Made by a program: the position numbers and the translations under genes
Notes under the pieces: generated by a model
Database searches by the model: none
What the model was told of the DNA's origin: nothing
Seen by the model: the letters and a program-made list of their open reading frames with translations, nothing else
Part shown: positions 8,837-17,794 of the stretch, piece by piece
Layout: each line of letters opens with the position of its first letter
Position numbering within the stretch: position 1 is the stretch's first letter
Assembly: GCF_001757995.1 (NCBI RefSeq)
Contig: NZ_LXLV01000065.1
Location: 62,001-126,000, forward strand
Origin: Bacillus mycoides
GTDB taxonomy: Bacteria > Bacillota > Bacilli > Bacillales > Bacillaceae_G
DNA length: 64,000 nucleotides
Direction of reading: 5' to 3'

Positions 8837-9688
8837 TTACAACCAATAAGAAGAATAACTCCCCAGCACAGTAACAGAAAAACCGAGTGCTTCAAGTTCC
8901 ATCGTTACACCTGGCAATAATACGTCATCGTATGCTTTGTCGACATCGATTAAGAAAAAGTAATTTCCAAGACCTGTTTTCATCGGGCGAGATTCGATTT
9001 TTGATAAGTTTAATTTTCTCCATGCAAAAGCTGATAACACTTGATATAGCGCTCCTGCATAATCCGCAGGTAACGTTATCATAAGCGTCGTTTTCTCCCC
9101 GCGATTTTCTCCGTTGTTCGGGAGTACTGCTTTCTTTTTCTTATGCAGAACAAGGAAACGCGTATGATTGTTTTTGTGCGTATGAATGTCATGCCTTACA
9201 ATTGTTAATCCGTATTTTTCTGCCGCTGCTTCATTTGCAATGGCGGCGATTTTTTCTTCAGGATGTTCTTTCACATATTGCGCAGCTGCACTGGTTGATG
9301 TCATATCTCGGACGGTTATCCCTTTTAATTCTTCATTTAAAAACTTATGACATTGTGCAATAGCATGTGGATGAGAATGCACTGCATATACTTCTTTCCA
9401 CACTTCTGCATACTGCGGATGCACAAGTAAGTGTTGCTGAATTGGCACTGTAATTTCCCCTACAATAGAAAGCGGCTGCTCATGTACAAGATAATCAACC
9501 GTTATATTCACCGAACCTTCTATTGCGTTTTCTAGTGGTACGACTGCATAATCTACACTTTCATTTGCGGCTGCATCTATACAATCAGGAATCGTTCGAT
9601 ACGGTACATGCTCTGCTTCCGGAAAAAAACGACTCACCGCCATATTTGTAAATGTTGCTTCTGGTCCTAAATACCCTACTCGAATCAT
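8837..9688 (-). CDS. pheA: Prephenate dehydratase
   Basis: Converts prephenate to phenylpyruvate for phenylalanine synthesis. 283 residues: a catalytic PBP-like domain (residues 1-180) with GPEATFTNMA, VPLENAIEGSVN, DMTSTSAAAQYV and NHTRFLVL containing the conserved catalytic TRF, then a C-terminal ACT domain (about 200-275) with LPADYAGALYQVL and the phenylalanine-binding ESRP motif, so feedback inhibition is expected. ATG with GAGGGGAAA. In B. subtilis it sits just after obg-pheB; here no pheB is present and a Bce-like module lies between obg and pheA. Confidence 0.96.
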   Translation of the reverse strand: MIRVGYLGPEATFTNMAVSRFFPEAEHVPYRTIPDCIDAAANESVDYAVVPLENAIEGSVNITVDYLVHEQPLSIVGEITVPIQQHLLVHPQYAEVWKEVYAVHSHPHAIAQCHKFLNEELKGITVRDMTSTSAAAQYVKEHPEEKIAAIANEAAAEKYGLTIVRHDIHTHKNNHTRFLVLHKKKKAVLPNNGENRGEKTTLMITLPADYAGALYQVLSAFAWRKLNLSKIESRPMKTGLGNYFFLIDVDKAYDDVLLPGVTMELEALGFSVTVLGSYSSYWL

Positions 9689-9765
9689 CGTCTTTTCCCC
9701 TCTTTTTCGTTTTCTTACTGTTATACCATACTTTTTTATATTCTTCTATGTAAATTTCGAATATT

Positions 9766-9791
9766 TAAAAAAGACTAGCATTTGCTAGTCT
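9766..9791 (-). terminator. Terminator of the Bce-like ABC operon
   Basis: Hairpin AGACTAGC / GCTAGTCT (9772-9779, 9784-9791) followed on the minus strand by six T. The stop codon of the downstream permease gene lies inside the stem. Confidence 0.88.
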
Positions 9792-11698
9792 AAATGTTTC
9801 TTATATTCCCTTTGAGCAAAGAAGAAATAAATGGTGCATGCAGCGATATAATACAGAATAAACAAGCCTACTTTTCTTAATGAACCGTCCATAAAGACAG
9901 TATTATGAAATGTATATAACGCAACTGCACTATGCATACTTCCTACTATAATTGGCGCAAAAAATAGCATACATAATTGCCAACGAGAAACCTTCCACAC
10001 TTCTTCCTTCGTCATTCCAAGTTTAGAGAGTGCTCCGTACTGCTTCCGATCCGATGCAATATTATGAAACCATTTAAAATATACGATGCTACATGAAGTA
10101 AGGAAGAATAATATACTAATGAACGAGCCTACAAATAGAGTAATATCACCGCCTTCTTTCATATTTACATAGAACTCCATATTACTTCGAAATGCATCAT
10201 TTGTATCTTGTTTCATATGTTTCCGTAAATCTGCATTTAATTTCTTTGTATTTTCGATATTTGGTAATGTGTAGCCTCTATATATCATTTTTTCAGAATC
10301 CGGAATTGTATTTGCTATACTGTTAAAATCTTCATCATTCATGACGAAAAACAGACCATTAATGTATGAAGGGTGATAGTTAAATTGTACCCCTTCTTTC
10401 TGACCGTTAAATACGAATTGATACGTTTGATTCATTACTTGCAATTGAATCTCTTTTTGATTATATACATTCGAATGATTGTACATATTATAATAAATAA
10501 GTGTGGCTGTTCCTTTTTTAGGATGATACGTTTTCTGTTTTTGTTTTCTTGCCTCTTGATTGTATTCACTTTCCCTTATAAGCGGTGCTATTGTTGCTTC
10601 TCCCTTATTGGACTGAAAGGATGCATACACTCCAACAAAACTCATATATTGAAAATCATCATATCCATATTGATGTAATAAGTTTTCAACCTTGTCTTTC
10701 TCGAAAACTTCATGAGCAGAAGTACCTTTTTCTATGTATGAAAATGAGTGTACTCCTCCGCCACGCCACATATCTTGCATGCTAGAAAAATATAAGAACA
10801 CCGTACCTGTCGCCGTAACGACAAACGTTGTTGCCATAGACAACAGAAAGAAAAAGCGACTATTTTCCTTCATTCGATGTGACAATTGATTCACTATAAA
10901 TAAATACGGATATGTATACATAATCTTTTTATTTCGTTTTATCATTTCTAATATTTGTGTAACACCGTGTGTAAAAGAAAAATACGTTCCAAAAGAGATT
11001 AGTATAACAACAGGAAAAAAGTATAATGCTATCGTTGGCATTGTCGTTTGTAGCGCTAACGCATATCCTGTCCCTAAACAAGCGAAACCGAATAAACAAA
11101 GCCACTTTGATGTTTTCCTCTCTCGTTTATCTGTTCGAAATTCTTTTAATAACCGAATGATTTTTATATTCCATATACGTAAAGCACTTATAAAAGATAA
11201 GACAATAAAAACGACCATATATGTAACAAACGTTACACCAATCGCTCTCACGTCAAACATGACAGGGAGTTCTTTCGGAAGGCGAAGTAACATGCTAAAT
11301 ACCATAAAAAAGAGTTTCAAAAAGATCATGCCAAGCCCAATACCGAAAATATTAGCGGAAATCCCGATTAACATTTGCTCGGTCATAATCACTCCTATTA
11401 CGTTAGACTTCGTCGCTCCCATTAACATATATAGTCCTAATTCTTTCTTACGTGCTTCTATGAAAATAGAAGTAGAGTACAAAATAAATACGACGAAAAA
11501 AGAAATAATTATAACATTACATACGATAAGTCCCCAGCGTACGTTTTGATACCACATCGTCTCTTGCATATACGGATGTACAATTACAGACATATATGCA
11601 TAAGAAGCAAATATTGCAAAACAACTACTTAAGAAAAATACTTTATAATTACGCCAATTCCCCTTTATATTTTGCATCGCTAGTTGCCTAATGTTCAT
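9785..11698 (-). CDS. BceB-like ABC transporter permease, second of two paralogues
   Basis: 637-residue FtsX-type permease of the peptide-7 exporter family. The hydrophobic pattern is that of BceB: one N-terminal membrane segment (about 17-38), then three more by residue 225, a pair around 250-310, a large extracellular domain of about 200 residues (about 315-525), and three C-terminal segments (about 530-630). The family removes cell-wall peptide antibiotics from their lipid targets and signals to its histidine kinase. It opens almost like the upstream paralogue (MNIRQLAMQNIKGNWRNYK against MNFRQLALNNVKGNWRNYK). ATG with AGGAGG seven bases upstream. It is preceded by an intergenic hairpin and no own promoter was seen. 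Confidence 0.88.
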   Translation of the reverse strand: MNIRQLAMQNIKGNWRNYKVFFLSSCFAIFASYAYMSVIVHPYMQETMWYQNVRWGLIVCNVIIISFFVVFILYSTSIFIEARKKELGLYMLMGATKSNVIGVIMTEQMLIGISANIFGIGLGMIFLKLFFMVFSMLLRLPKELPVMFDVRAIGVTFVTYMVVFIVLSFISALRIWNIKIIRLLKEFRTDKRERKTSKWLCLFGFACLGTGYALALQTTMPTIALYFFPVVILISFGTYFSFTHGVTQILEMIKRNKKIMYTYPYLFIVNQLSHRMKENSRFFFLLSMATTFVVTATGTVFLYFSSMQDMWRGGGVHSFSYIEKGTSAHEVFEKDKVENLLHQYGYDDFQYMSFVGVYASFQSNKGEATIAPLIRESEYNQEARKQKQKTYHPKKGTATLIYYNMYNHSNVYNQKEIQLQVMNQTYQFVFNGQKEGVQFNYHPSYINGLFFVMNDEDFNSIANTIPDSEKMIYRGYTLPNIENTKKLNADLRKHMKQDTNDAFRSNMEFYVNMKEGGDITLFVGSFISILFFLTSCSIVYFKWFHNIASDRKQYGALSKLGMTKEEVWKVSRWQLCMLFFAPIIVGSMHSAVALYTFHNTVFMDGSLRKVGLFILYYIAACTIYFFFAQREYKKHLD

Positions 11699-11723
11699 CT
11701 ACCGTCCTCCTGTAACTTACTAC

Positions 11724-11763
11724 ACACGTAAAAAGCTAGAGGTTTCCCTAGCTTTTTACGTGT
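11724..11763 (-). terminator. Long intercistronic hairpin between the two permease genes
   Basis: Perfect 16-bp stem ACACGTAAAAAGCTAG / CTAGCTTTTTACGTGT (11724-11739, 11748-11763), 8-base loop. It contains the stop codon of the upstream permease. The inner stem ends in T5, which could act as a terminator, but no T-run follows the full stem. It may attenuate or stabilise rather than end the transcript. Confidence 0.65.
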
Positions 11764-13670
11764 TTTAAATATCCTCTTTGAGCGATCATAAAGTAAATGG
11801 CAGAAGCTAAAATGTATGCTCCAATTACAATCGCACCTGATTTCCATAAATCAATATAAAGCATTTTCCCTAACGTATGAAGAGCAAATCCACTATGAAT
11901 CGCACCAATTAAAATTGGGATAAAGAAGATAACACCCATTTGTCGAATTGCAATTTTACGAATTTCTTTATCTGTCATACCAATTCTTTTTAATGACTTA
12001 AATTGAATACGATCTTGTTCTTTATCATTAAACCATTTAAAGTATGTCATGCTACAAGCGAAGAAGAAAAACAGTACCGCTACGAAAAAGCCGATGAACA
12101 TTGTAATTGCTCCACCTTCTCTTATATCTTTATAAGCAAACACTGAGTTTCTCAATTCCCCTTGCTTTTCTGGTGCAATTTCCTTTTTTAAATCTAGCAC
12201 AAGGTCTTCAGTACTCTTCCAATCTTCAATATAATAACCATAATATTTCGTCTTTTCTTCATCTGGTACGATCTTTTCATATTTCTCAAAATCTTGATCA
12301 TTTACAACGAGATATTCGCCATCATTAAAAACAGAATACGCCGTTGGCTCATTTAATTGAACAGACTGCTTTTGTCCGTTAATTTTAAATTCATACGGTT
12401 CCGTACGATCTATCTTCATAAATTCATTTGCCATATCAACCACAACCATTGTTGCGCTACCTGGTGCATTATGAACCTCTGTAACTTGCTCTCTCTTTTG
12501 TTTACGCACTTCCGCATTATATTCTTTTTCTGAAATAATCGTCATTGGTACTTCATGTTCACTGTTTAAGAACGTTACTTTCTGCGTTGCAGGTAGTTTT
12601 ACGTAAGTTACTTTTCGAGCATCTTCAAACCCGTTTCTTTTTACAATCTCCTGTACTTTTTCTTCATTAATAAGGCTATGCGTATTTAACCCCTTTTCCT
12701 CATATGAAATAGCATGCGGCGTAAGCTCTACCGTTTTCGCACTCATATTTTCAAAATATACGTAAAGGGTGCCAACTGCTGAAGAAACAACTGCCGTAAT
12801 GATAGAAATAACAAATAAAAAACGAGCATTATCTTTCATTTTATAAATAAGATTGCTAAGGACGAACATGTTTGGATATGTATAAAATGATTGTTTTCTT
12901 TTTTGCAATGCTTTTAATACGACTGTACTACCTTGTGTAAATAGTAAATACGTTCCTCCAATTGTCAGTCCGACGATTGGTAAGAAATACATTATAAAAT
13001 TCATAATTGTTACTTGGAAACAAAGGACATACGCCGCAATAATACATCCTATTCCTGCTACACATAACCATGTAAATGCAAACGGCTCTATTTTTTGTTT
13101 TCTAGCTTCCCTTAATAAATCAATAATTTGCAAGCGTCCTACTGTCCAAACACTAAACAGCGATAGGATTAAGAAGAGAATAAAGTATATACCCGCTGTA
13201 ATAAGAACTGCTTTACTATTCCATACGAGCGGAAGTGTTTTGTCAATTTTCAGTAATACACTCAGTGCTTGGAAAAACAGTTTTGAGCAAAGCATTCCAA
13301 TACCAATACCTACTACAATCGCAATACTACCTAACATCAATTGCTCTAATATAATCATTCGGCCAAGTTGAGATTTCGTTCCGCCTATTAACGTTAATAA
13401 GCCGAATTCTTTTTTTCTTGCTCGTAAAAACGTTGAATTCGCATATAAAATAAAGAGTGCTGAGAAGATGACTACAATATAATTCATCGATTCTAACCCT
13501 TTTGTAATCATCGTCTTCATACTAATATTACCGCTTACGACATCTGGATGATAAATGAAGGAAGCATACATAAAAAATACGACAATCGATAAACAACTAC
13601 TAATAAGAAACGCTTTATAATTACGCCAATTTCCTTTTACGTTATTAAGCGCGAGCTGGCGAAAGTTCAT
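11748..13670 (-). CDS. BceB-like ABC transporter permease, first of two paralogues
   Basis: 640-residue FtsX-type permease with ten predicted membrane segments and an extracellular domain of about 210 residues (about 310-520), the hallmark of BceB/VraG-type transporters that sense and detoxify antimicrobial peptides. The start codon (13668-13670, GGGGGG upstream) lies inside the 3' end of the ATPase gene, a 26-base overlap that suggests coupled translation and a direct partnership with that ATPase. The downstream paralogue has similar length and topology. Peptide specificity cannot be read from sequence. Confidence 0.9.
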   Translation of the reverse strand: MNFRQLALNNVKGNWRNYKAFLISSCLSIVVFFMYASFIYHPDVVSGNISMKTMITKGLESMNYIVVIFSALFILYANSTFLRARKKEFGLLTLIGGTKSQLGRMIILEQLMLGSIAIVVGIGIGMLCSKLFFQALSVLLKIDKTLPLVWNSKAVLITAGIYFILFLILSLFSVWTVGRLQIIDLLREARKQKIEPFAFTWLCVAGIGCIIAAYVLCFQVTIMNFIMYFLPIVGLTIGGTYLLFTQGSTVVLKALQKRKQSFYTYPNMFVLSNLIYKMKDNARFLFVISIITAVVSSAVGTLYVYFENMSAKTVELTPHAISYEEKGLNTHSLINEEKVQEIVKRNGFEDARKVTYVKLPATQKVTFLNSEHEVPMTIISEKEYNAEVRKQKREQVTEVHNAPGSATMVVVDMANEFMKIDRTEPYEFKINGQKQSVQLNEPTAYSVFNDGEYLVVNDQDFEKYEKIVPDEEKTKYYGYYIEDWKSTEDLVLDLKKEIAPEKQGELRNSVFAYKDIREGGAITMFIGFFVAVLFFFFACSMTYFKWFNDKEQDRIQFKSLKRIGMTDKEIRKIAIRQMGVIFFIPILIGAIHSGFALHTLGKMLYIDLWKSGAIVIGAYILASAIYFMIAQRGYLKHVKS

Positions 13671-14421
13671 GATATTCCCCCCCTAGCATCGCAAGTACGT
13701 CTAAAATCTCTTGGAAAAAGGCTTGCTTCGTTCTTCCTTTATGTATTTCTGAGAAAATCTCTCCATCACGTATGAAAAGGATACGTTCGCAATAACTAGC
13801 TGCTACTGGATCGTGCGTTACCATTGCAATTGTCACTTTCTTTTGCTCATGTAAATCTTGAAGTGCTCCCATTAATGATTTAGCTGACTTAGAATCTAAG
13901 TTTCCAGTTGGCTCATCTGCTAAAATTAACGTCGGTTCATGAATAATCGCCCTTGCAGCAGCTGCACGTTGTTGTTGTCCTCCCGATACTTCGTATACTT
14001 TTTTATTTAAAATTTCTTCGATATTTAAAAACTTCGCAATTTCAAGTACTTTCGCATCAATTTCTTTTACAGACTTCTTCGCCATTACAAGCGGCAAAAT
14101 AATATTTTCTTTAATGGATAACGTATCAAGTAAGTTGAAATCTTGGAAAATGAATCCTAAATGTGTACGGCGAAATTCCGCCAATTTTGCAGCACGCATT
14201 TGATTAATTTCTTCACCATTTACAAGCACATGACCTGAAGTTTGCTTATCAATTGTCGCTAATAAATTTAAAAGCGTTGTTTTACCGCTCCCTGAAGGCC
14301 CCATAATTCCTACAAATTCGCCTTCTTCAATTTTAAAATTTATATCATTTAAAGCAGTCGTCGCTACTGAACCTTTCGATTGGTACACCTTCGTTAACCC
14401 TTTTACTTCAAGAACACTCAT
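13645..14421 (-). CDS. BceA-like ABC transporter ATP-binding protein
   Basis: 258-residue MacB/BceA-type ATPase that drives the neighbouring permeases. Walker A GPSGSGKTT at 41-49, Q-loop in FIFQDFNLLDTL, signature VSGGQQQR, Walker B LILADEPTGNLD, switch histidine in MVTHDP. ATG with GGGGGATTAG upstream. First gene of the ABC operon, downstream of the kinase gene with a 93-base gap that carries a candidate regulator site and promoter. Only one ATPase serves two permeases in this locus. Confidence 0.93.
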   Translation of the reverse strand: MSVLEVKGLTKVYQSKGSVATTALNDINFKIEEGEFVGIMGPSGSGKTTLLNLLATIDKQTSGHVLVNGEEINQMRAAKLAEFRRTHLGFIFQDFNLLDTLSIKENIILPLVMAKKSVKEIDAKVLEIAKFLNIEEILNKKVYEVSGGQQQRAAAARAIIHEPTLILADEPTGNLDSKSAKSLMGALQDLHEQKKVTIAMVTHDPVAASYCERILFIRDGEIFSEIHKGRTKQAFFQEILDVLAMLGGEYHELSPARA

Positions 14422-14455
14422 TTCTAATCCCCCTATGTGTTTTCTTCTTACATTT

Positions 14456-14484
14456 ACTATAAGAAAAATAAGAAAAAGAAACGA
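14456..14484 (-). promoter_or_regulatory. Candidate promoter of the Bce-like ABC operon
   Basis: Minus-strand -10 TATAGT (14456-14461) with a poor -35 (TCGTTT, 14479-14484) at 17 bases. A weak -35 with regulator-like sites directly upstream fits an activator-dependent promoter. Confidence 0.45.
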
Positions 14485-14493
14485 GTGATTTCC

Positions 14494-14520
14494 CTTACAA
14501 AACCATTTGTTATCTTACAA
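14494..14520. promoter_or_regulatory. Candidate response-regulator site upstream of the ABC operon
   Basis: Two CTTACAA copies 20 bp apart (14494-14500, 14514-14520). The stretch between holds an inverted repeat TTACAAA-ACCA-TTTGTTA (14495-14512) with one mismatch. Its location just upstream of the ABC promoter, overlapping the end of the kinase gene, is where BceR-type regulators bind. Confidence 0.45.
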
Positions 14521-15597
14521 TTTTGTCATTTTCCTCATTAATGTATGATATTCTTCATCTTTTGCAAATTGGAACGTAAATGTTGTCCCTTCATCTTCTG
14601 TTGATTGTACATAAATTCCATGATGTAAATTACCGCAAATTTCCTTCGTAATATATAAACCCATTCCAGTTGCTTCCCTCGTTTTACGGCCGTTTACTCC
14701 CGTAAAGAACGGATCAAATATACGCTTTACATCTTGCTCTGGAATACCGATTCCATTGTCCTTAATATGTAGTAACACCTTTTGATTTTTCTCTTCAATT
14801 TGAAATTGAATTTCTTTTTTCTCTGCTTCTGAAATTTTCGTATACTTAATTGCATTTACAACAATTTGACCTATAGCAATACTCAGCCATTTTCTATCAG
14901 ATGCAACCATACAAGTATCTTCTTCAAACATCACTTTCGGAAATACAGAAGATTGAATGAACGACTTTCTATTTTCATTAATAATGCCTCGAATGACATC
15001 TATAACATTTACTACTTCTACTTTATAATCTTTCGAAAACTGATCTAACCTTGCCATATGTAACGCTAAATCTAACCCATTTAAAATACGGTTATTTTCT
15101 TCACGAATACTTTCAACCGTTCCCCTTGCTTCACGATGTTCCTTACCATATTTCTGTAGCAATAATTCAATAACAGATACCGGTGTTTTCATTTGATGAA
15201 TCCATTGGTTCATAAAAATCATTTGCTGCTGCTCTTTCGCATGCTGTTTATGAATTTCATTCATATATTGCTGCCTTAGCAACGTGAACGCTTCAACGAC
15301 CATTTCTTGCTCTGCCGTATAAGAAGTATCAATAAGTAAAGAGTCGTGTAATGTATTTCCGCCAGCAACATATTTTTCTATTCTATTTAAAAATACACTT
15401 CGTTTTCGGTAATCATAAATGAGGTATACAGCAAATACAACTGTCCCTAATAAAAGGCCATATAACCACGTACTCCAGTCGATTGATCTCTTTTCTAAAA
15501 GACTTTGCAACTGCAATACGAGCCCAAATAAACAAAGACTTACAATATAAGAAAGGATTAAGGAAAAACGGTCTATGAGGTAGCTTTTAACCTTCAT
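14515..15597 (-). CDS. BceS-like intramembrane-sensing histidine kinase
   Basis: 360 residues. Two membrane segments (about 12-31 and 43-62) with only a short loop between them, so no extracellular sensor: this is the intramembrane-sensing type that receives its signal from the ABC transporter. The H-box has H134 in NQWIHQMKTPV, then N-box VVNAIKYT, G1 DNGIGIP, F-box DPFFTG and G2 ATGMGLYI. I chose ATG at 15597 (MKVKSYLIDR), overlapping the regulator gene by 11 bases with GAAGGG upstream; an earlier in-frame ATG at 15627 lies deep in the regulator gene. Confidence 0.92.
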   Translation of the reverse strand: MKVKSYLIDRFSLILSYIVSLCLFGLVLQLQSLLEKRSIDWSTWLYGLLLGTVVFAVYLIYDYRKRSVFLNRIEKYVAGGNTLHDSLLIDTSYTAEQEMVVEAFTLLRQQYMNEIHKQHAKEQQQMIFMNQWIHQMKTPVSVIELLLQKYGKEHREARGTVESIREENNRILNGLDLALHMARLDQFSKDYKVEVVNVIDVIRGIINENRKSFIQSSVFPKVMFEEDTCMVASDRKWLSIAIGQIVVNAIKYTKISEAEKKEIQFQIEEKNQKVLLHIKDNGIGIPEQDVKRIFDPFFTGVNGRKTREATGMGLYITKEICGNLHHGIYVQSTEDEGTTFTFQFAKDEEYHTLMRKMTKL

Positions 15598-16294
15598 GCC
15601 CTTCGCCCCACTCTGTAAGAAGCGCATAACCGTACCCGCGTTTCGTTACAATTGCATTTTTAATGCCTAGCTCCTCTAATTTCTTCCTTACGCGCTTTAC
15701 ATTTACGGTTAATGTATTATCATCAACAAAAGCTACTTCATCCCATAGGGCTTCTAATAGCTCTTCACGTGTTACGTATTGATTCGCTTGTTTCATTAAA
15801 CATTCTAATAAATAAAATTCATTTTTTGTAAGTTCAGTTTGTTGCCCTTTCCACTCTACTGTGTGCTGTGATGGGAATAATAACAATCCATTAACACCTA
15901 AACAGTCACTTTCCGCGGCCAAAGCATATTCACCATACCCACGGCGAAGTGCACTCTTCACCTTTGCCATTACGATATCTAAATGGAACGGCTTTGTAAT
16001 ATAATCATCCCCGCCATTCTCAATCGCCATCACTTGATCCATTTCCCCTGTCCTTGCAGACACGAAAATAATTGGCGCATTCGATACAGTGCGGATTTGG
16101 CGGCACCAGTAGAAGCCATCAAAATACGGTAAATTAATATCAAGTAACACAAGATGAGGACTTACTTTTACAAACTCATCTTTTATATGACGTAAATCGC
16201 TTACTCTGAAAGATTGATATCCATACCTTTCTAAATGTTCCTCTAATATTTCTGCAATTTTTTCATCATCTTCTACAATTAATATTTTATACAT
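15587..16294 (-). CDS. BceR-like OmpR-family response regulator
   Basis: 235 residues: receiver domain (1-115) with acidic pair ED at 8-9, phospho-acceptor D52 in LLDINLP, switch region and K in YITKPFH, then an OmpR-type winged-helix DNA-binding domain (about 135-230, LTKNEFYLLECL, VDDNTLTVNVKRVRKKL). Expected to activate the ABC operon in response to peptide antibiotics through the cognate kinase. ATG with GGGGAG upstream. Kinase gene overlaps its 3' end. Confidence 0.93.
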   Translation of the reverse strand: MYKILIVEDDEKIAEILEEHLERYGYQSFRVSDLRHIKDEFVKVSPHLVLLDINLPYFDGFYWCRQIRTVSNAPIIFVSARTGEMDQVMAIENGGDDYITKPFHLDIVMAKVKSALRRGYGEYALAAESDCLGVNGLLLFPSQHTVEWKGQQTELTKNEFYLLECLMKQANQYVTREELLEALWDEVAFVDDNTLTVNVKRVRKKLEELGIKNAIVTKRGYGYALLTEWGEGHEG

Positions 16295-16350
16295 GCTCTT
16301 TTACTCCCCATAAAATATTCTTCTAAAATCACTTCTTTTTCTATTATAAA

Positions 16351-16478
16351 TTGAAAATTTAATTAGTGGGGATTTTTTCCTATCTTCACTATTTTTTAAC
16401 TAGTAGCCCGATTCCCACCTAACTTCTTTGCTTCAGCCGAATTTTGAGGTGGGAGTCTTACTACTCGCAAATAGTGGG
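16351..16478 (+). repeat. bcr1-like repeat, copy 2 (128 bp)
   Basis: Flanked by exact ATAAA direct repeats (16346-16350, 16479-16483), the complement of TTTAT. Inside, TTGAAAATTTAATTAGTGGGG and the CCCACCTAACTTCTTTGC...AATTTTGAGGTGGGAG hairpin match the other two copies. It lies between the Bce-like regulator gene and the U-tract of the obg terminator. Confidence 0.85.
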
Positions 16479-16479
16479 A

Positions 16480-16511
16480 TAAAAAAAAAGACCGCCATAT
16501 TTCGGCAGTCT
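16480..16511 (-). terminator. Terminator of the rplU-obg group
   Basis: Hairpin with arms 16489-16496 and 16504-16511, followed on the minus strand by nine T. The T-run continues into the ATAAA/TTTAT duplication of the bcr1-like element. Confidence 0.85.
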
Positions 16512-17794
16512 TAATCGATAAATTCAAATTGATATTCAAGAATTTTCACAATATCTCCGTCTGTTGCACCACGTGCACGAAGGGCTTCATCGATACCCAT
16601 ACCACGCATTTGACGAGCAAATCGACGTACAGATTCATCACGTGAGAAGTCTGTCATCTTGAATGTTTTCTCAATGTCATAACCAGAAATGACAAATGTA
16701 CCATCACTTTCGCGTGTAATTTCAAAATTAGCTTCAGATTCAAATTTGTACATTACACTTGCTTCAGATTCTTCTACATCATCGTACATTGGGAATTCTG
16801 GTGTTGTTTCTAATAAGTTCGCTACTTCAAATAGTAAGTCACGAACACCTTGTTTCGTTACAGCTGAGATTGGGAAAATTTTCACTTCGTCTCCCAATTT
16901 CTCTTTAAATGCTTGTAAGTTTTCTTCTGCATCTGGCATATCCATTTTGTTTGCAACAACAACTTGTGGACGCTCAGTTAAACGCATATTGTATTCTTTT
17001 AGTTCATTATTGATTGTGACATAATCTTCATATGGCTCACGCCCTTCTAAACCAGACATATCGATAACGTGCACAATTACACGTGTACGTTCGATATGAC
17101 GTAAGAATTGGTGTCCAAGTCCAACGCCGGAGTGTGCGCCTTCAATTAGTCCAGGAAGGTCAGCCATAACGAAGCTGCGGTTATCACCAGTTTCAACAAC
17201 ACCAAGATTCGGAACGATTGTTGTAAAGTGATATTCTGCAATTTTCGGACGCGCTGATGATACAACAGATAATAATGTAGATTTACCTACACTTGGGAAT
17301 CCAACAAGTCCAACATCTGCTAGCACTTTAAGTTCTAGCGTGACATCACGTTCTTGACCTGGTTCCCCGTTCTCAGCGATTTCTGGCGCTGGGTTCGTCG
17401 CTGTTGCGAAACGTGAGTTACCACGGCCACCACGGCCACCTCTTGCGATTACAGCTGTTTGTTCATGCGTTACTAAATCGGCAAGAATTTCACCTGTTTT
17501 TTCATCTTTCACTATTGTTCCTGGTGGAACCTTTACGATTAAATCTTCAGATTTACGGCCGTGCTGACCTTTACTCATTCCGTGCTGACCGCGATCAGCT
17601 TTGAAATGACGTTGGTAGCGGAAGTCCATTAATGTACGTAAGCCTTCCTCAACAACAAAAACAACATCTGCACCTTTACCACCGTCGCCACCTGCTGGGC
17701 CACCTTTAGGTACATACTTCTCACGTCGATACGCAACCATTCCGTTACCACCGTCGCCGCCTTTTACATATATCTTGACCTGATCTACAAACAT
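16511..17794 (-). CDS. obg: Obg/CgtA GTPase
   Basis: Essential ribosome-associated GTPase linked to 50S maturation, the stringent response and the sporulation phosphorelay. 427 residues: glycine-rich Obg fold (1-158, [34 protein letters not shown]), G domain with [33 protein letters not shown] and SAVTKQG, and a C-terminal OCT domain (about 345-425). ATG at 17794 shares bases with the spo0B stop (TAATG), as in B. subtilis; the longer upstream frame would run through spo0B. Confidence 0.98.
   Translation of the reverse strand: MFVDQVKIYVKGGDGGNGMVAYRREKYVPKGGPAGGDGGKGADVVFVVEEGLRTLMDFRYQRHFKADRGQHGMSKGQHGRKSEDLIVKVPPGTIVKDEKTGEILADLVTHEQTAVIARGGRGGRGNSRFATATNPAPEIAENGEPGQERDVTLELKVLADVGLVGFPSVGKSTLLSVVSSARPKIAEYHFTTIVPNLGVVETGDNRSFVMADLPGLIEGAHSGVGLGHQFLRHIERTRVIVHVIDMSGLEGREPYEDYVTINNELKEYNMRLTERPQVVVANKMDMPDAEENLQAFKEKLGDEVKIFPISAVTKQGVRDLLFEVANLLETTPEFPMYDDVEESEASVMYKFESEANFEITRESDGTFVISGYDIEKTFKMTDFSRDESVRRFARQMRGMGIDEALRARGATDGDIVKILEYQFEFID

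Noticed and set aside
11157-11549. 130-residue plus-strand frame inside the second permease gene
   Set aside because: Antisense shadow of membrane-segment codons; no start signal.
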